Shown here: in pieces, positions 8,214-16,857 of the stretch
Layout: each line of letters opens with the position of its first letter
How positions within the stretch are numbered: the stretch's first letter is position 1
From: CAWEWH01 sp963812775
GTDB lineage: Bacteria > Pseudomonadota > Alphaproteobacteria > Rhizobiales > Beijerinckiaceae
Reading direction: 5' to 3'
DNA: 64,000 nucleotides
Assembly: GCA_963812775.1 (NCBI GenBank)
Contig: CAWEWH010000007.1
Location: 124,001-188,000, forward strand
Notes under the pieces: generated by a model
Database searches by the model: none
What the model was told of the DNA's origin: nothing
The model's input: only the letters and a program-made list of their open reading frames with translations
Position numbers and translations under genes: made by a program

Positions 8214-8756
8214 TCACGCGGCCCGCAGGTCGGCGAGCAGCGCGCCCTCGTGTATGAGCAGCCAGCGCTTGCGCGCAATGCCGCCGCCATAGCCGGTGAG
8301 GCTCCTGTCCGCGCCGATGACGCGATGGCACGGCACGACGATGCTGATGGGATTGGCACCGTTGGCGTGACCGACCGCCCGGACAGCGGCCGGGCGGCCG
8401 ATGCGCTGCGCCAGCGCCCCATAGGTGACGGTCGTCCCGCAGCGGATCGCCCGCAGCGCCCGCCAGACATGGCGCTGGAAATCGGTGCCGCCGGTTGCGA
8501 CTTTGAGGCCATCGATGGCGGTGAGCGAGCCGGCAAAATAGGCGCCCATTGCGGCGCTGAGCCCGTGCGGGTCGCGATGCGGCGTCAGCGCATAGCCGTC
8601 CTTGCCGTAGTGCAGCCGCAGCAGACGCCGCAGCCCCGTCTCGCGATCGCTCCAATCGATGGCGCGCAGCGCGCCCATCTCATCGGCCGCCACCATCAGC
8701 TCACCAATTGGCGTCTTGACGCGATCGACCAGCAGGCGAAGAGGTTGTGCCACCAT
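8214..8756 (-). CDS. ogt: Methylated-DNA--[protein]-cysteine S-methyltransferase
   Basis: Suicide DNA-repair enzyme that takes methyl groups from O6-methylguanine and O4-methylthymine. The active-site motif PCHRV is at residues 142-146 with the acceptor Cys at 143. It is preceded by RAVGHANGANPISIVV and followed by the GYGGGIARKRWLL segment, all classic for Ogt/AdaB. Start chosen at 8756 (MVAQPLRLL) with GAGGGG about 4 bases upstream; an upstream in-frame ATG at 8849 would add a tail with no homology. 180 aa is the usual length. It is convergent with the PQQ-type permease gene and divergent from gpt. Confidence 0.93.
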   Translation of the reverse strand: MVAQPLRLLVDRVKTPIGELMVAADEMGALRAIDWSDRETGLRRLLRLHYGKDGYALTPHRDPHGLSAAMGAYFAGSLTAIDGLKVATGGTDFQRHVWRALRAIRCGTTVTYGALAQRIGRPAAVRAVGHANGANPISIVVPCHRVIGADRSLTGYGGGIARKRWLLIHEGALLADLRAA

Positions 8757-8882
8757 TTGCCCCTCGGAGGCTGATTTGTAGGCCGCCACGATGCCAAATC
8801 CTGGCAGCAATGCCCGAAGCGGCCGGCGGGCTAAGCCAGCTGTCCCCATTGAATGCGTGCGGTTGGCGCTCTATGAGCAGGC

Positions 8883-9413
8883 ATGCAGGATCCGAAGGCA
8901 GAGACGCACCCCGAGGCACAGCTCCAGAAGGCCTTTCCCGTATCCTGGAATGAGTTCCACCGGGATGCCCGGGCGCTGGCCTGGCGCCTCGCCAATGCCG
9001 GGCCGTTTCACGCCATCGTCTGCGTCACCCGTGGCGGCCTCGTGCCGGCCGCCATCGTGGCCCGTGAGCTTGGCCTTCGGCTCATCGAGACCGTGTGCGT
9101 GGCGAGTTATCACGACTACAAGACGCAAGGGGCGCTTGATGTGCTGAAGGGCGTCGCCGACAGCATCGTCAAGATCGGTGGCGGCGAAGGGCGGGGCGTG
9201 CTGATCGTCGACGACCTGGTCGACACCGGCAAGACGGCGCAGATCGTGCGCGCCATCCTGCCCAGGGCGCATTTCGCCACCGTCTACGCCAAGCCGATGG
9301 GCCGGCCGATGGTCGACACCTTCATCACCGAGGTCTCGCAGGACACCTGGATCTATTTGCCCTGGGACACCGGGCTCGCCTTCCAGCCGCCGATCCGGGA
9401 CGGGGCGGCGTAG
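8883..9413 (+). CDS. gpt: Xanthine phosphoribosyltransferase
   Basis: Purine salvage enzyme converting xanthine (and guanine) plus PRPP to the nucleotide. The PRPP loop VLIVDDLVDTGKTAQ begins near residue 106. The N-terminal VCVTRGGLVPAAIVARELG and C-terminal WIYLPWDTGLAFQPPI are typical of Gpt. 176 aa compares with about 152-165 for most homologues, because of a short N-terminal extension before FPVSWNEFHRDARALAW. The ATG at 8883 is used; no strong Shine-Dalgarno is evident. It is divergent from ogt and followed by a hairpin repeat that separates it from the convergent ABC permease gene. Confidence 0.9.
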   Translation: MQDPKAETHPEAQLQKAFPVSWNEFHRDARALAWRLANAGPFHAIVCVTRGGLVPAAIVARELGLRLIETVCVASYHDYKTQGALDVLKGVADSIVKIGGGEGRGVLIVDDLVDTGKTAQIVRAILPRAHFATVYAKPMGRPMVDTFITEVSQDTWIYLPWDTGLAFQPPIRDGAA

Positions 9414-9427
9414 CACCGAAGCCCGGC

Positions 9428-9514
9428 GGCATGCCTGCGCTTGTCGCGGGCATCAACACCTTCCCGGGCGACCGGCCAAGGACGTGGATGGTCGGCACAA
9501 GGCCGACCATGACG
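9428..9514. repeat. Two-hairpin dispersed intergenic repeat, copy 1
   Basis: Hairpin A is ATGCCTGCG, loop CTTGT, CGCGGGCAT (9431-9453, one mismatch). Hairpin B is ATGGTCGGC, loop ACAAG, GCCGACCAT (9488-9510, perfect). The two pentaloops are complementary, and the whole element is an imperfect inverted repeat. It lies between the convergent 3' ends of gpt and the ABC permease gene, like its second copy at 37681-37766. It may act as a bidirectional terminator or mRNA-end stabiliser. Similar elements are, from memory, frequent in Bradyrhizobium-type genomes. Confidence 0.8.
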
Positions 9515-9523
9515 CTCGTCGCC

Positions 9524-10423
9524 TCAGTTCTCCCGCTTCACCGCACTTTCGTGCCAGTGGCGCAGCGCGTAGTGCGCAATGGCGCTGGTCACGAGAAAAA
9601 TGGCGATGCCGCTGGCCGAGATGAGCACGAGGGCCGCGAACATGCGCGGGATGCGCAGCTGGTAACCCAACTCAAGGATGCGGTAGGCGAGGCCCGAGGC
9701 GCTGCCGCCGGTACCGGCCACGAACTCGGCCACCACGGCGCCGATGAGCGCGAGGCCGCCGGAGATTTTCAAGCCGCCGAGGAAATAGGGCAGGGCCGCC
9801 GGCAAGCGCAGATGCCAGAGCTGCTGCCAGCGGTTGGCGCGGTAGAGCTGGAACAGGTTGATCAGATTGTGGTCGGCCGAGTTGAGCCCGAGGATCGTGT
9901 TGGAGAGGATCGGGAAGAAGGCCACGATCCAGGCGCAGATGAGCAGCGACAGGTTGACGTCGTTGACCCAGATGATGATGAGCGGCGCGATGGAGACGAT
10001 CGGCGTCACTTGCAGCACCACCGCGTAGGGAAACAGCGATTTCTCCAGCCAGCGCGACTGCGTAAAGATCACGGCGAGCGCCACGCCGACCGTCACGGCG
10101 GCAATCAGCGCCGCGAAGGTGATGCGTAGCGTGATCAGTAGGGACTGCGACAGCGTCCACCAATCGGTCACCAGCGTCTGCGCGATGAGGACCGGCCCCG
10201 GCAGGATGTAGGGCGGGATACCCTTGATCCACACGACGGTTTCCCACAGCGCCAACGCGATGACGCCGATGGCGATGGGTGCGATGATGCTCGGCCACGT
10301 CGAGACGGCGATGCCGAGCACGCGCGGCTCCGCGGCGACGACCGGGCGCGCTTGTGCGTCGGTGCCGTCGTGCGCCGCCGTTGGCGTCGCCATTCCGGGG
10401 GTGTTGGGCCGCGTCTCGGTCAT
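9524..10423 (-). CDS. ABC transporter permease, SsuC/TauC type
   Basis: Inner-membrane permease (299 aa) of the nitrate/sulfonate/taurine importer class. An N-terminal 35-40 residue hydrophilic segment precedes membrane segments at WPSIIAPIAIGVIALALWE, ITFAALIAAVTVGVALAVIF, VLQVTPIVSIAPLIIIWV and LVLISASGIAIFLVTSAIA. The coupling EAA-like loop is NLFQLYRANRWQQLWHLRLP. The ATG at 10423 overlaps the upstream ATPase stop (ATGA), so the two form one operon. No substrate-binding protein is adjacent. The binding protein at 3305 belongs to the same class and could be a partner in trans, but that is inference only. Confidence 0.88.
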   Translation of the reverse strand: MTETRPNTPGMATPTAAHDGTDAQARPVVAAEPRVLGIAVSTWPSIIAPIAIGVIALALWETVVWIKGIPPYILPGPVLIAQTLVTDWWTLSQSLLITLRITFAALIAAVTVGVALAVIFTQSRWLEKSLFPYAVVLQVTPIVSIAPLIIIWVNDVNLSLLICAWIVAFFPILSNTILGLNSADHNLINLFQLYRANRWQQLWHLRLPAALPYFLGGLKISGGLALIGAVVAEFVAGTGGSASGLAYRILELGYQLRIPRMFAALVLISASGIAIFLVTSAIAHYALRHWHESAVKREN

Positions 10424-11232
10424 AGCGCGATGGCCACCTTGAGGATTTCGGAGGCTTCGCGGCAAAGCTGCGCGTATTCGGCGGAGGTGCGGAACAGCGC
10501 CTCGCGCGGATAGGGCGCGGCGTTCCTTACGTCGGCGATGAAGCGGCCCGGCCGCGCCGCCATGACGACGATACGCTGCGACAGGTAGACCGATTCGAAC
10601 ACCGAATGCGTCACGAATACAGCTGTGAAGCGGTGCTGCCACCACAAATGGAGCAGGTCGTCATTGAGCCTGTGGCGGGTGATCTCGTCGAGCGCCGCGA
10701 ACGGCTCGTCCATCAGGAGAATCTTCGGGCGCGTCACCAGCGCCCGGGCGATGGAGACGCGCATCTTCATGCCGCCCGAGAGCTCGCGCGGATAGGAGCG
10801 CTCGAAGCCCTTGAGGCCGACGAGCGCCAGCATGTCGGCGGCGCGCGCTGCCGCGTCGGCCTTCGGGATGCGCGCCAGCGTCAAGGGCAGCATGACGTTC
10901 TTGAGCGCGTCGGCCCACGGCATCAGGGTCGGGTCCTGGAACACGAAGCCGAGATCGGGCTCCGCCGCGCCGCGCGCGCTCTTCGGTGGGATCGGCCAAT
11001 CGACGCGGCCGGCGCTCGGCGCCCCGAGGCCGGCGACGATGCGCAGCAGGGTGGACTTGCCGCATCCCGACGGGCCGAGAATGCTGACGAACTCGCCCTC
11101 GGCAAGGTCGAGGTCGACGCCGCGAATGGCCAGCGTGCCGTTGGCGAACTGCTTCGAGACGCCGCGGATCGAGACGAGCGGCCGGCTGCCGCGCATGGCG
11201 TCCGCAGCGAGCGGCGTTGGTCCCACGCTCAC
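10420..11232 (-). CDS. ABC transporter ATP-binding protein, SsuB/TauB type
   Basis: ATPase of 270 aa energising the permease at 9524-10423. Walker A GPSGCGKST spans residues 53-61. The Q-loop is FVFQDPTLMPWADALKN, the signature LSGGMKMRVSIARAL, and Walker B ILLMDEPFAALDEITR. The switch region FVTHSVFESVYLSQRIVVM is characteristic of SsuB/TauB. The start is the ATG at 11232; an internal ATG at residue 13 is a weaker alternative. First gene of a two-gene minus-strand operon, divergent from the creatininase locus with about 160-230 bp between them. The imported solute cannot be told from sequence. Confidence 0.9.
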   Translation of the reverse strand: MSVGPTPLAADAMRGSRPLVSIRGVSKQFANGTLAIRGVDLDLAEGEFVSILGPSGCGKSTLLRIVAGLGAPSAGRVDWPIPPKSARGAAEPDLGFVFQDPTLMPWADALKNVMLPLTLARIPKADAAARAADMLALVGLKGFERSYPRELSGGMKMRVSIARALVTRPKILLMDEPFAALDEITRHRLNDDLLHLWWQHRFTAVFVTHSVFESVYLSQRIVVMAARPGRFIADVRNAAPYPREALFRTSAEYAQLCREASEILKVAIAL

Positions 11233-11390
11233 GCACCGATACCTTTATTGACAACGTGGCGGTACTGCATCGCGGTCATGCGCTCTCCCCCCGTCTTGCC
11301 GCGAGCGAAGCGTCCCGCGCCACGGGATCGGCCGCTCGGTCAGCCTGCTACCCGCGAGGGCAGGGGCCGCCCGGGCCGCCTCCCGGCGAC

Positions 11391-11419
11391 CTGACGCACC
11401 CATGGCGAGCCGGTATACT
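11391..11419 (+). promoter_or_regulatory. Candidate sigma-70-like promoter for the small ORF/creatininase unit
   Basis: CTGACG (11391-11396) and TATACT (11414-11419) are separated by 17 bp, a good match to the -35/-10 consensus. It lies about 42 bp upstream of the small ORF at 11461. Found by eye; untested. Confidence 0.4.
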
Positions 11420-11460
11420 TGCTGCCAGACCCGTCCGCATCAATTGATTGAGAGCACCCG

Positions 11461-11568
11461 ATGTCGGCCCAAAGCCTCGCTGTCGCCAAACCTGGCCCGG
11501 ACCGCTACGACATCGCCGACCTGCTCAATCCCGGCAGGGCGCGCACCTGCAGGCTGGCGCGGATTTGA
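11461..11568 (+). CDS. Small ORF (35 aa) upstream of creatininase-type gene
   Basis: Short open frame starting MSAQSLAVAKPGPDRYDIAD and ending CRLARI before TGA 11566-11568. It has an ATG, a GAGAG about 6 bases upstream, a candidate promoter at 11391-11419, strongly GC-biased third positions, and only a 23-bp gap to the amidohydrolase start. It is in a different frame from the downstream gene, so it is not an N-terminal extension of it. It could be a leader peptide or a small protein partner. I do not recognise the sequence. It could also be a chance frame in GC-rich DNA, so confidence is limited. Confidence 0.4.
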   Translation: MSAQSLAVAKPGPDRYDIADLLNPGRARTCRLARI

Positions 11569-11591
11569 CGAACGGAAGGCGGAACAGGGGC

Positions 11592-12380
11592 ATGCGCAAG
11601 CTCTATTGGGGCGAACTCACCACCAAGGAATTCGAGGGTCTTGACCCCGAGACGACGGTCGCCGTGCTGCCCGTCGCGGCCATCGAGCAGCACGGGCCGC
11701 ACCTTGCCGTTTCCACCGACACGGTGATTGCCAACGGCATGATCGGCGAGGTGGTGAAGCGCCTGCCGGACGACATCAGCATTCTCATCCTGCCGACGCA
11801 GGCGATCGGCAAGTCGAACGAGCACATTCGCTCGCCGGGCACCATCACGCTCACGGCCGAGACGGCGCTGCGCACCTGGGTGGAGGTCGGCGAGGCGGTG
11901 AACCGCGCCGGCCTGAAGAAGCTCGTCATGATCAACTCGCATGGCGGCAACGTCGAGGTGATCGGCATCGTGGCGCGCGAGCTGCGCGTCAGGTTCGGCA
12001 TGCTGGTGGTGGCCTCGGCCTGGCGGCGCTTCGGGCTACCGCCGGATATTTTCAGCGACCAGGAGGCCGCAATCGGCATCCATGGCGGCGACATCGAGAC
12101 GTCGCTGATGCTGCACTTCCGGCCCGACCTCGTGCGTATGGACAAGGTCGCGAATTTCGCCCCCACCACCATCAACATCGCCAAGGAATTCGCGCAGCTC
12201 CGGCCCACGGGTTACACGGCCTTCGCGTGGATCGCCCAGGACCTCCATGCTTCGGGCGCTGCCGGCGACGCCTCAGGCGCCAGCGCCGAGAAGGGCCGAC
12301 TGACCGCCGAGTTCCAGGCGCAGAAGTTCATCGAGCTCTTGCGCGACGTGACGCTGTTTTCCCTCAGCCGGTTGGCGTGA
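11592..12380 (+). CDS. Creatininase-family amidohydrolase
   Basis: Metal-dependent amidohydrolase of the creatininase fold (262 aa). The family includes creatinine amidohydrolase, MftE and formamide hydrolases of riboflavin-type pathways. Metal-ligand motifs are present: EQHGPHL at residues 32-38, TDT with Asp43, the INSHGGN motif and GIHGGDIETSLML. The start is the ATG at 11592, which yields the typical N-terminus MRKLYWGELTTKEF. The actual substrate is unknown. A cytosine-deaminase-like amidohydrolase is convergent downstream, so the locus may serve cyclic amide or pyrimidine-type nitrogen compounds, possibly imported by the ABC pair upstream; that link is inference. Confidence 0.85.
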   Translation: MRKLYWGELTTKEFEGLDPETTVAVLPVAAIEQHGPHLAVSTDTVIANGMIGEVVKRLPDDISILILPTQAIGKSNEHIRSPGTITLTAETALRTWVEVGEAVNRAGLKKLVMINSHGGNVEVIGIVARELRVRFGMLVVASAWRRFGLPPDIFSDQEAAIGIHGGDIETSLMLHFRPDLVRMDKVANFAPTTINIAKEFAQLRPTGYTAFAWIAQDLHASGAAGDASGASAEKGRLTAEFQAQKFIELLRDVTLFSLSRLA

Positions 12381-12437
12381 GCCGCTGTCATCCGGCCATG
12401 GCGGCGTGCCGCGTTCGCCCGGCGTGACGAACCGACA

Positions 12438-13793
12438 TCACCCCCGCACCGCGCTGCGCCCTTTTGCCACGAACAGCCGATCGAGCTCGCGATAATCTGG
12501 CAGCGTCGTATCGATTTGCTCGCCTCGGACGATCACGACACGGTCTGATTGCGACCGCGACAGAAGTTCCTGGGGCGTGCGCGCCCGGGTCAGCACGAGA
12601 TCGGCCGGCCCGCCGGGCGCCACCGTGCCCCTGTCGGCAAGCCCCATGATGCCGGCGGCCGTTGCACCCAGCAGCCGCAGCCACGGGCGCCGCGAATTGT
12701 CGAGATGCAGGATGCGGGTGGCCTCGCGGAACACCTCCAGCATGTCGAGGTCGCCATAGGCGTAGAACGGATCGCGCGTGTTGTCGCTCGCCACCATGAC
12801 CGGCACGCCGGCCGCGTCGAGCTCGTGCAGCGGTGCCACGCCGCGCAGGCGCGGCGTGCGCCCCGCCGTGCGGTCCTGCAGGTACATGTTGCACATGGGC
12901 AGCGATACGACCGCAATGCCGGCCTCGCGCACGGTGTCGATGACGTGGACGCGGTCGCTGTCGGCATACTGAGCGAGCGCGCAGCAATGCCCCGCCAGAA
13001 TGCGGCCTTTGAAGCGGTGGCGCAGCGCCGCGGCCGCGATGCGCTCCAGCGAGCGGGCCTCGAGGGCGCAGCTTTCATCGACGTGAAAGTCGAGGTCGAG
13101 GCCGTGCGCCAGGGCGGCGCCAAAGATGCGCTCGAGGGCGAGCTCGAGCTTCGGGCCCGGCGGCTCGCCGAGAAAGGTGACGGCGCCGAGGAGGCCGCCG
13201 TGCCGTGCGGCCGTCGCCGCGATGGTGCGGAACTGGTCCTCGTCGTCGGCCGCAAGATCGGCCGGGAGCAGGGTGACGGCTTCAAGCGCGATGCGGTCCT
13301 TCCACGCTTCGCGCAGTTCGGCGAAGACCGGCCACGAAATCGCCGTCTGCTTGCCGATGGAGTCGAGATGCGTGCGGATGGCGCCGGTGCCGTGCGCGAA
13401 GGCCGAGCGCAGCGCGAAGTCCATGCGAGCGCGGACGTCCTCAGCGCTCCAGTTCGCCTCCCGGTCCCGGGCGACGGTCTCGCGCGCCCCGAAAAACGTG
13501 CCGTCAGGGTTCGGCGCGCGGGGCAGAACGTGCCCCTTGTCCAGATGCGTGTGCACGTCGACGAAGCGCGGCAGCGCCATACCGCCGCCGAGATCGATGG
13601 CCGGCAGGTCCTTGAACTGCGCTGTCGGCGGGGCGAGCGAGGCGATGCGGCCGTTCTCGACAACGATGTCGCAGGCGGCGAGGCGATCCGTGATCGGTCC
13701 CTCGGCCAGGCTTGGCGCCAGGTCGACCGGCACCCGCGCATTGGCGATCCGATAGGCGGCGGCCTTCGGGATGGTCGTGAAGCTCTGGGACAT
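12438..13793 (-). CDS. Amidohydrolase, cytosine deaminase-like
   Basis: 451-aa TIM-barrel amidohydrolase resembling cytosine deaminase and related N-substituted cyclic amine hydrolases. Metal and catalytic motifs in order: HTHLDKGH at 81-88, HVDES in the middle (metal His and catalytic Glu), HCCAL, and the metal Asp in VMVASDNTRDPFYAYGD. The last of these is a hallmark of the CodA subgroup. The protein starts MSQSFTTIPKAAAYR at 13793. It is convergent with the creatininase-type gene, with a 57-bp gap. It probably hydrolyses an exocyclic or ring C-N bond; cytosine is possible but not shown. The MATE gene ends 184 bp upstream on the same strand. Confidence 0.85.
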   Translation of the reverse strand: MSQSFTTIPKAAAYRIANARVPVDLAPSLAEGPITDRLAACDIVVENGRIASLAPPTAQFKDLPAIDLGGGMALPRFVDVHTHLDKGHVLPRAPNPDGTFFGARETVARDREANWSAEDVRARMDFALRSAFAHGTGAIRTHLDSIGKQTAISWPVFAELREAWKDRIALEAVTLLPADLAADDEDQFRTIAATAARHGGLLGAVTFLGEPPGPKLELALERIFGAALAHGLDLDFHVDESCALEARSLERIAAAALRHRFKGRILAGHCCALAQYADSDRVHVIDTVREAGIAVVSLPMCNMYLQDRTAGRTPRLRGVAPLHELDAAGVPVMVASDNTRDPFYAYGDLDMLEVFREATRILHLDNSRRPWLRLLGATAAGIMGLADRGTVAPGGPADLVLTRARTPQELLSRSQSDRVVIVRGEQIDTTLPDYRELDRLFVAKGRSAVRG

Positions 13794-13977
13794 CGTGGCT
13801 TGATGGTTTCCGGCCCAGTCTGATCCTAGCGGCCTCCCGAAGAGTGTGCGCGGTTTTCAAGATCATGCGCAAACCAAGACCCTTCGCGTGAAGGCGAGAA
13901 CGAGCGGGCGTTCCGCTTTCAATTCTGCTTTGTTCAGTTTCCGATTCCGATACGTGCCGCGAGGTTCGTGCCGCCGG

Positions 13978-15330
13978 TCAGGCGGCCGGCCGCTCCCGCC
14001 ACACCCCCGGCCGCACCGAGGCCGCCGTGATGGCCCCATAGGCCGTGAGCCCTAGGGCGACGGCGAGGAAGAAGCCGTCGAGCCCCATGCCGGCCACGTT
14101 GGCGAGCAGGTAGCCACCCCCGGCCGCCGTGGTGATGCGAGCCAGCGCCGCGCAGGTGGGACCAGCAAGCCGCGCCGCCCCGAGGCTTGCAAAATAGAGC
14201 GAGATGCCGAGCCCGAAGCCGGCAAGCGCCGGCCCGAGATAGACGAGCCCGCGAGCGGCGATCGCGGCCACTTCCGCATCGCGCGCGAGGGCGTTGGCGA
14301 TGGCGTGCGGGAAGAAGAACGTGAACAAGCCCGCCGGCAGGGCGATTGAGAGCGCCAGCGCCGCGCCCAGCCAGGCAGTCTTGCGTGCGCTCGCCCAGTC
14401 GCGTCCGCCCGCCGCGCGGCCGACGAGGGCGGTGAGCGACGAGCCGATGCCGAACATGATGGGGATCATCAGGAACTCGACGCGCGCCGTGACCCCATAG
14501 GCGGCCACTGCTGCGAGGCCGTAGGCCGAAACCTGGCGGGTGACGAGAATGGTCGTGAGATTGGCCACTGACGCCAGCGCTGAGGCGACGAGACCGACCG
14601 ATAGAATGCGAGCGAATAGAGCGCGTTGCAGCCGGACACGCAGATTCGGATGGAAGCCGGCATTGCCGCGCCACACCATGGCCCCCATGGCGAGTGCCGA
14701 GACTGTCTGGCCGAGCGCCATGGCGATGCCCGCGCCGGCGAGACCGAGGCCGAGCGGTTCCATAATCAGCCACGCCAGGCCTGGATAGACGCACGACACG
14801 CCGACCAGCACGGCAGCCACCTGCGGGTGCCGCCCGCCGCCGCGCAGAATCGACGCGAGCGTGTTGGTAAGCCAGACCGGGATGGCGCCGACGCCGAAGA
14901 GCCAGAAGGCGTAGGTGGCGGCGGCGCGTGCCGCATCGGGCCCGCCGATGGCCGAGAGGACGGCTACCGGGAAAAGGCCGAGCGGGATAGCGAAGAGCGC
15001 CCCAGCCACGACCGCGATGGCGAGCGCGTGCAGCACCAGCGCCGAGGCCTCGTCGGGCCGCCCGGCGCCGAGGGCGCGGGCGACGGCCGACACGATGCCG
15101 CCCCCCATGGCGCCGGCCGACATCTGCTGCATCAGGAGCGCAAAGGGCAGCACCACGGCCCAGCCGGCGAGCGCCGCCGTCCCTTGCCGGGCGGCAAGCC
15201 ACGTTTCAAACAGTTGCGAAGCGACCTGCAGGCCGGCCAGCAAGGTTGTCGGCGCCGCAAGCGCCAGGATTTGCTTCAAGAGCGCGGTCGCGGACGGCTG
15301 GGTCGACCCCGGCTTGACGATGCTGTGCAC
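13978..15330 (-). CDS. MATE family efflux transporter
   Basis: Multidrug and toxin extrusion exporter (cation/drug antiport), inner membrane, 450 aa with about 12 hydrophobic segments in two similar halves. Typical features are QLFETWLAARQGTAALAGWA at the first helix, LRGGGRHPQVAAVLVG, and RAAGGRDWASARKTAWLG in the second half. The start is probably the GTG at 15330 (VHSIVKPGSTQ), 8 bp after the MFS stop; no clear Shine-Dalgarno is present, so translational coupling to the MFS gene is likely. The same frame stays open far upstream (to 16686), but that part is the out-of-frame shadow of the MFS gene. Confidence 0.88.
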   Translation of the reverse strand: MHSIVKPGSTQPSATALLKQILALAAPTTLLAGLQVASQLFETWLAARQGTAALAGWAVVLPFALLMQQMSAGAMGGGIVSAVARALGAGRPDEASALVLHALAIAVVAGALFAIPLGLFPVAVLSAIGGPDAARAAATYAFWLFGVGAIPVWLTNTLASILRGGGRHPQVAAVLVGVSCVYPGLAWLIMEPLGLGLAGAGIAMALGQTVSALAMGAMVWRGNAGFHPNLRVRLQRALFARILSVGLVASALASVANLTTILVTRQVSAYGLAAVAAYGVTARVEFLMIPIMFGIGSSLTALVGRAAGGRDWASARKTAWLGAALALSIALPAGLFTFFFPHAIANALARDAEVAAIAARGLVYLGPALAGFGLGISLYFASLGAARLAGPTCAALARITTAAGGGYLLANVAGMGLDGFFLAVALGLTAYGAITAASVRPGVWRERPAA

Positions 15331-15338
15331 CGGGCTGC

Positions 15339-16583
15339 TTACGCCGTGCCAAGCGCCGGCGCGACGGCAACGCCGTCTCGGCGGGCTGGCGGCCTGACGT
15401 TCATCATCATCTGGAACACGCCCGCGATGAGCCCGATCAGCACTGCCGTTTTCCAGGCGGCATCGTAGCTGCCGAGGCCGTCGTAGATGACGCCGCCGCC
15501 CCAGGCGCCCAGGAACGAGCCGGTCTGGTGCGTCAGGAAGGTTATGCCGGAAAGCGTGGCCATGTAGCGCAAGCCGAAGAGCTGCGCGACGAGACCGGTG
15601 ATCAGCGGCGAGACCGCGAGCCACAGCACGCCCATGACCGCGGCGAAGACCAGCGTCGAGGTTGCCGTCGCCGGCAGCGAGAAATAGGCCGCGATTGCTA
15701 GCGAGCGCGCCAAGTAGAGGCCGCCGAGCAGCCATTGCTTGGGATAGCGGCCTCCGAGCCAGCCGAAGGTGTAGCACCCGATGATGTTGAAGAAGCCGAT
15801 CGCCGAGAGCGCAAGGGCGCTTATCGCCGGATCGACGCCGCAGATTGCGAGGTAGGTCGGCAGGTGATTGGTGATGAACACGAGCTGCAGGCCGCAGACG
15901 AAGAAGGCGAGCGCCATCACCACGTAGCCGGAATGGCCGAGCGCCGTCCTGACCGTGCTGCCGAGCGACTCCGTCGTGCTCTCGGCTGCCGGGACCTCGA
16001 TCTTGTCGGACTGCCCGGCGCTGAAAGCCGCCGGGATCATGACGGCGGCAAGCCCGAGGAAGCCGATGAGCGCCACCTGCCAGCCGGACGTCGAGATCAG
16101 CACCTGCGCCATCGGCGACGCGATGGTGAGGCCGAGCGAGCCGGCGGCCGCCACCGCCCCGAGCGTGGCGCTTCGCTTGGCCGCCGTGACGGCCCGTGAG
16201 GTGACGCTCATCGTGATGCTTGATGCGGTGCACGAAAGCGCAAAGCCGATACACACGCCAGCCCCGACGATGAGCAGCGTGGCCGACGTGGCCACGATCA
16301 TCAGGCCGAGGCCCATGATATAGACGGCGACGCCCGCCAGCATGGTGGAGCGCACGCCGTGGCGGTCCGCGTACATGCCGACCAGCGGCTGGGTCAGGCC
16401 CCACACGGCGTTCTGGATGGCCATGGCGAGGGAGAAATCCGCCATGGTGATGCCGAGGTCGCGCACCATGTGGGGCTGGAACAGCCCAAAACTCTGGCGC
16501 ATGCCCATGCTGAGCGACAGCAGGATTGCGGCGCCGGCGAGGATCGAGAAGCGTTGCAGGGGGGTGAGGCTCGCGGCGTTCAT
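15339..16583 (-). CDS. MFS transporter
   Basis: Major facilitator superfamily permease of 414 aa with 12 predicted membrane segments, in the group of small-anion/oxalate-formate-like or NarK-like carriers. The MFS signature between helices 2 and 3 is GMYADRHGVRSTMLAG, repeated in the second half as GWLGGRYPKQWLLGG. The start at 16583 (MNAASLTPLQRF) is preferred; an ATG at 16664 adds a tail without homology. It is followed closely by the MATE gene, and the two form a small exporter operon. It is divergent from the opp operon with about 274 bp between, in which I see no further gene. Substrate unknown. Confidence 0.87.
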   Translation of the reverse strand: MNAASLTPLQRFSILAGAAILLSLSMGMRQSFGLFQPHMVRDLGITMADFSLAMAIQNAVWGLTQPLVGMYADRHGVRSTMLAGVAVYIMGLGLMIVATSATLLIVGAGVCIGFALSCTASSITMSVTSRAVTAAKRSATLGAVAAAGSLGLTIASPMAQVLISTSGWQVALIGFLGLAAVMIPAAFSAGQSDKIEVPAAESTTESLGSTVRTALGHSGYVVMALAFFVCGLQLVFITNHLPTYLAICGVDPAISALALSAIGFFNIIGCYTFGWLGGRYPKQWLLGGLYLARSLAIAAYFSLPATATSTLVFAAVMGVLWLAVSPLITGLVAQLFGLRYMATLSGITFLTHQTGSFLGAWGGGVIYDGLGSYDAAWKTAVLIGLIAGVFQMMMNVRPPARRDGVAVAPALGTA

Positions 16584-16857
16584 GTTGCTCGTGCGATCGG
16601 GACTGCCGGCGGGCGAGATTCGCGCCTGCGGGAGGATAATGGCGAGCGCCAGAAAGCCGCGCAAACGACTTTGGCGATAGTCGCATGAATTTGCCTCACG
16701 TTCTTCATCATTTCCCCTGAGGAATTGTTAAGAGAACGATGAAGAAAGCTCATGGATGCAGTGCGCCGCCCGGGGCCCAATGACGGTGATTGCGGCCGAG
16801 ACGCGGATCGTGCTCTAGAACTCGTCTGCCGCACCGGCACCCTGGGAGGAGGGGACC

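Noticed and set aside
13978..16686. A 902-codon open frame on the minus strand that looks like a fusion of a transporter with a long N-terminal domain
   Set aside because: Its upstream half is the out-of-frame shadow of the MFS gene and has no protein-like features; only the part from 15330 is the MATE transporter.
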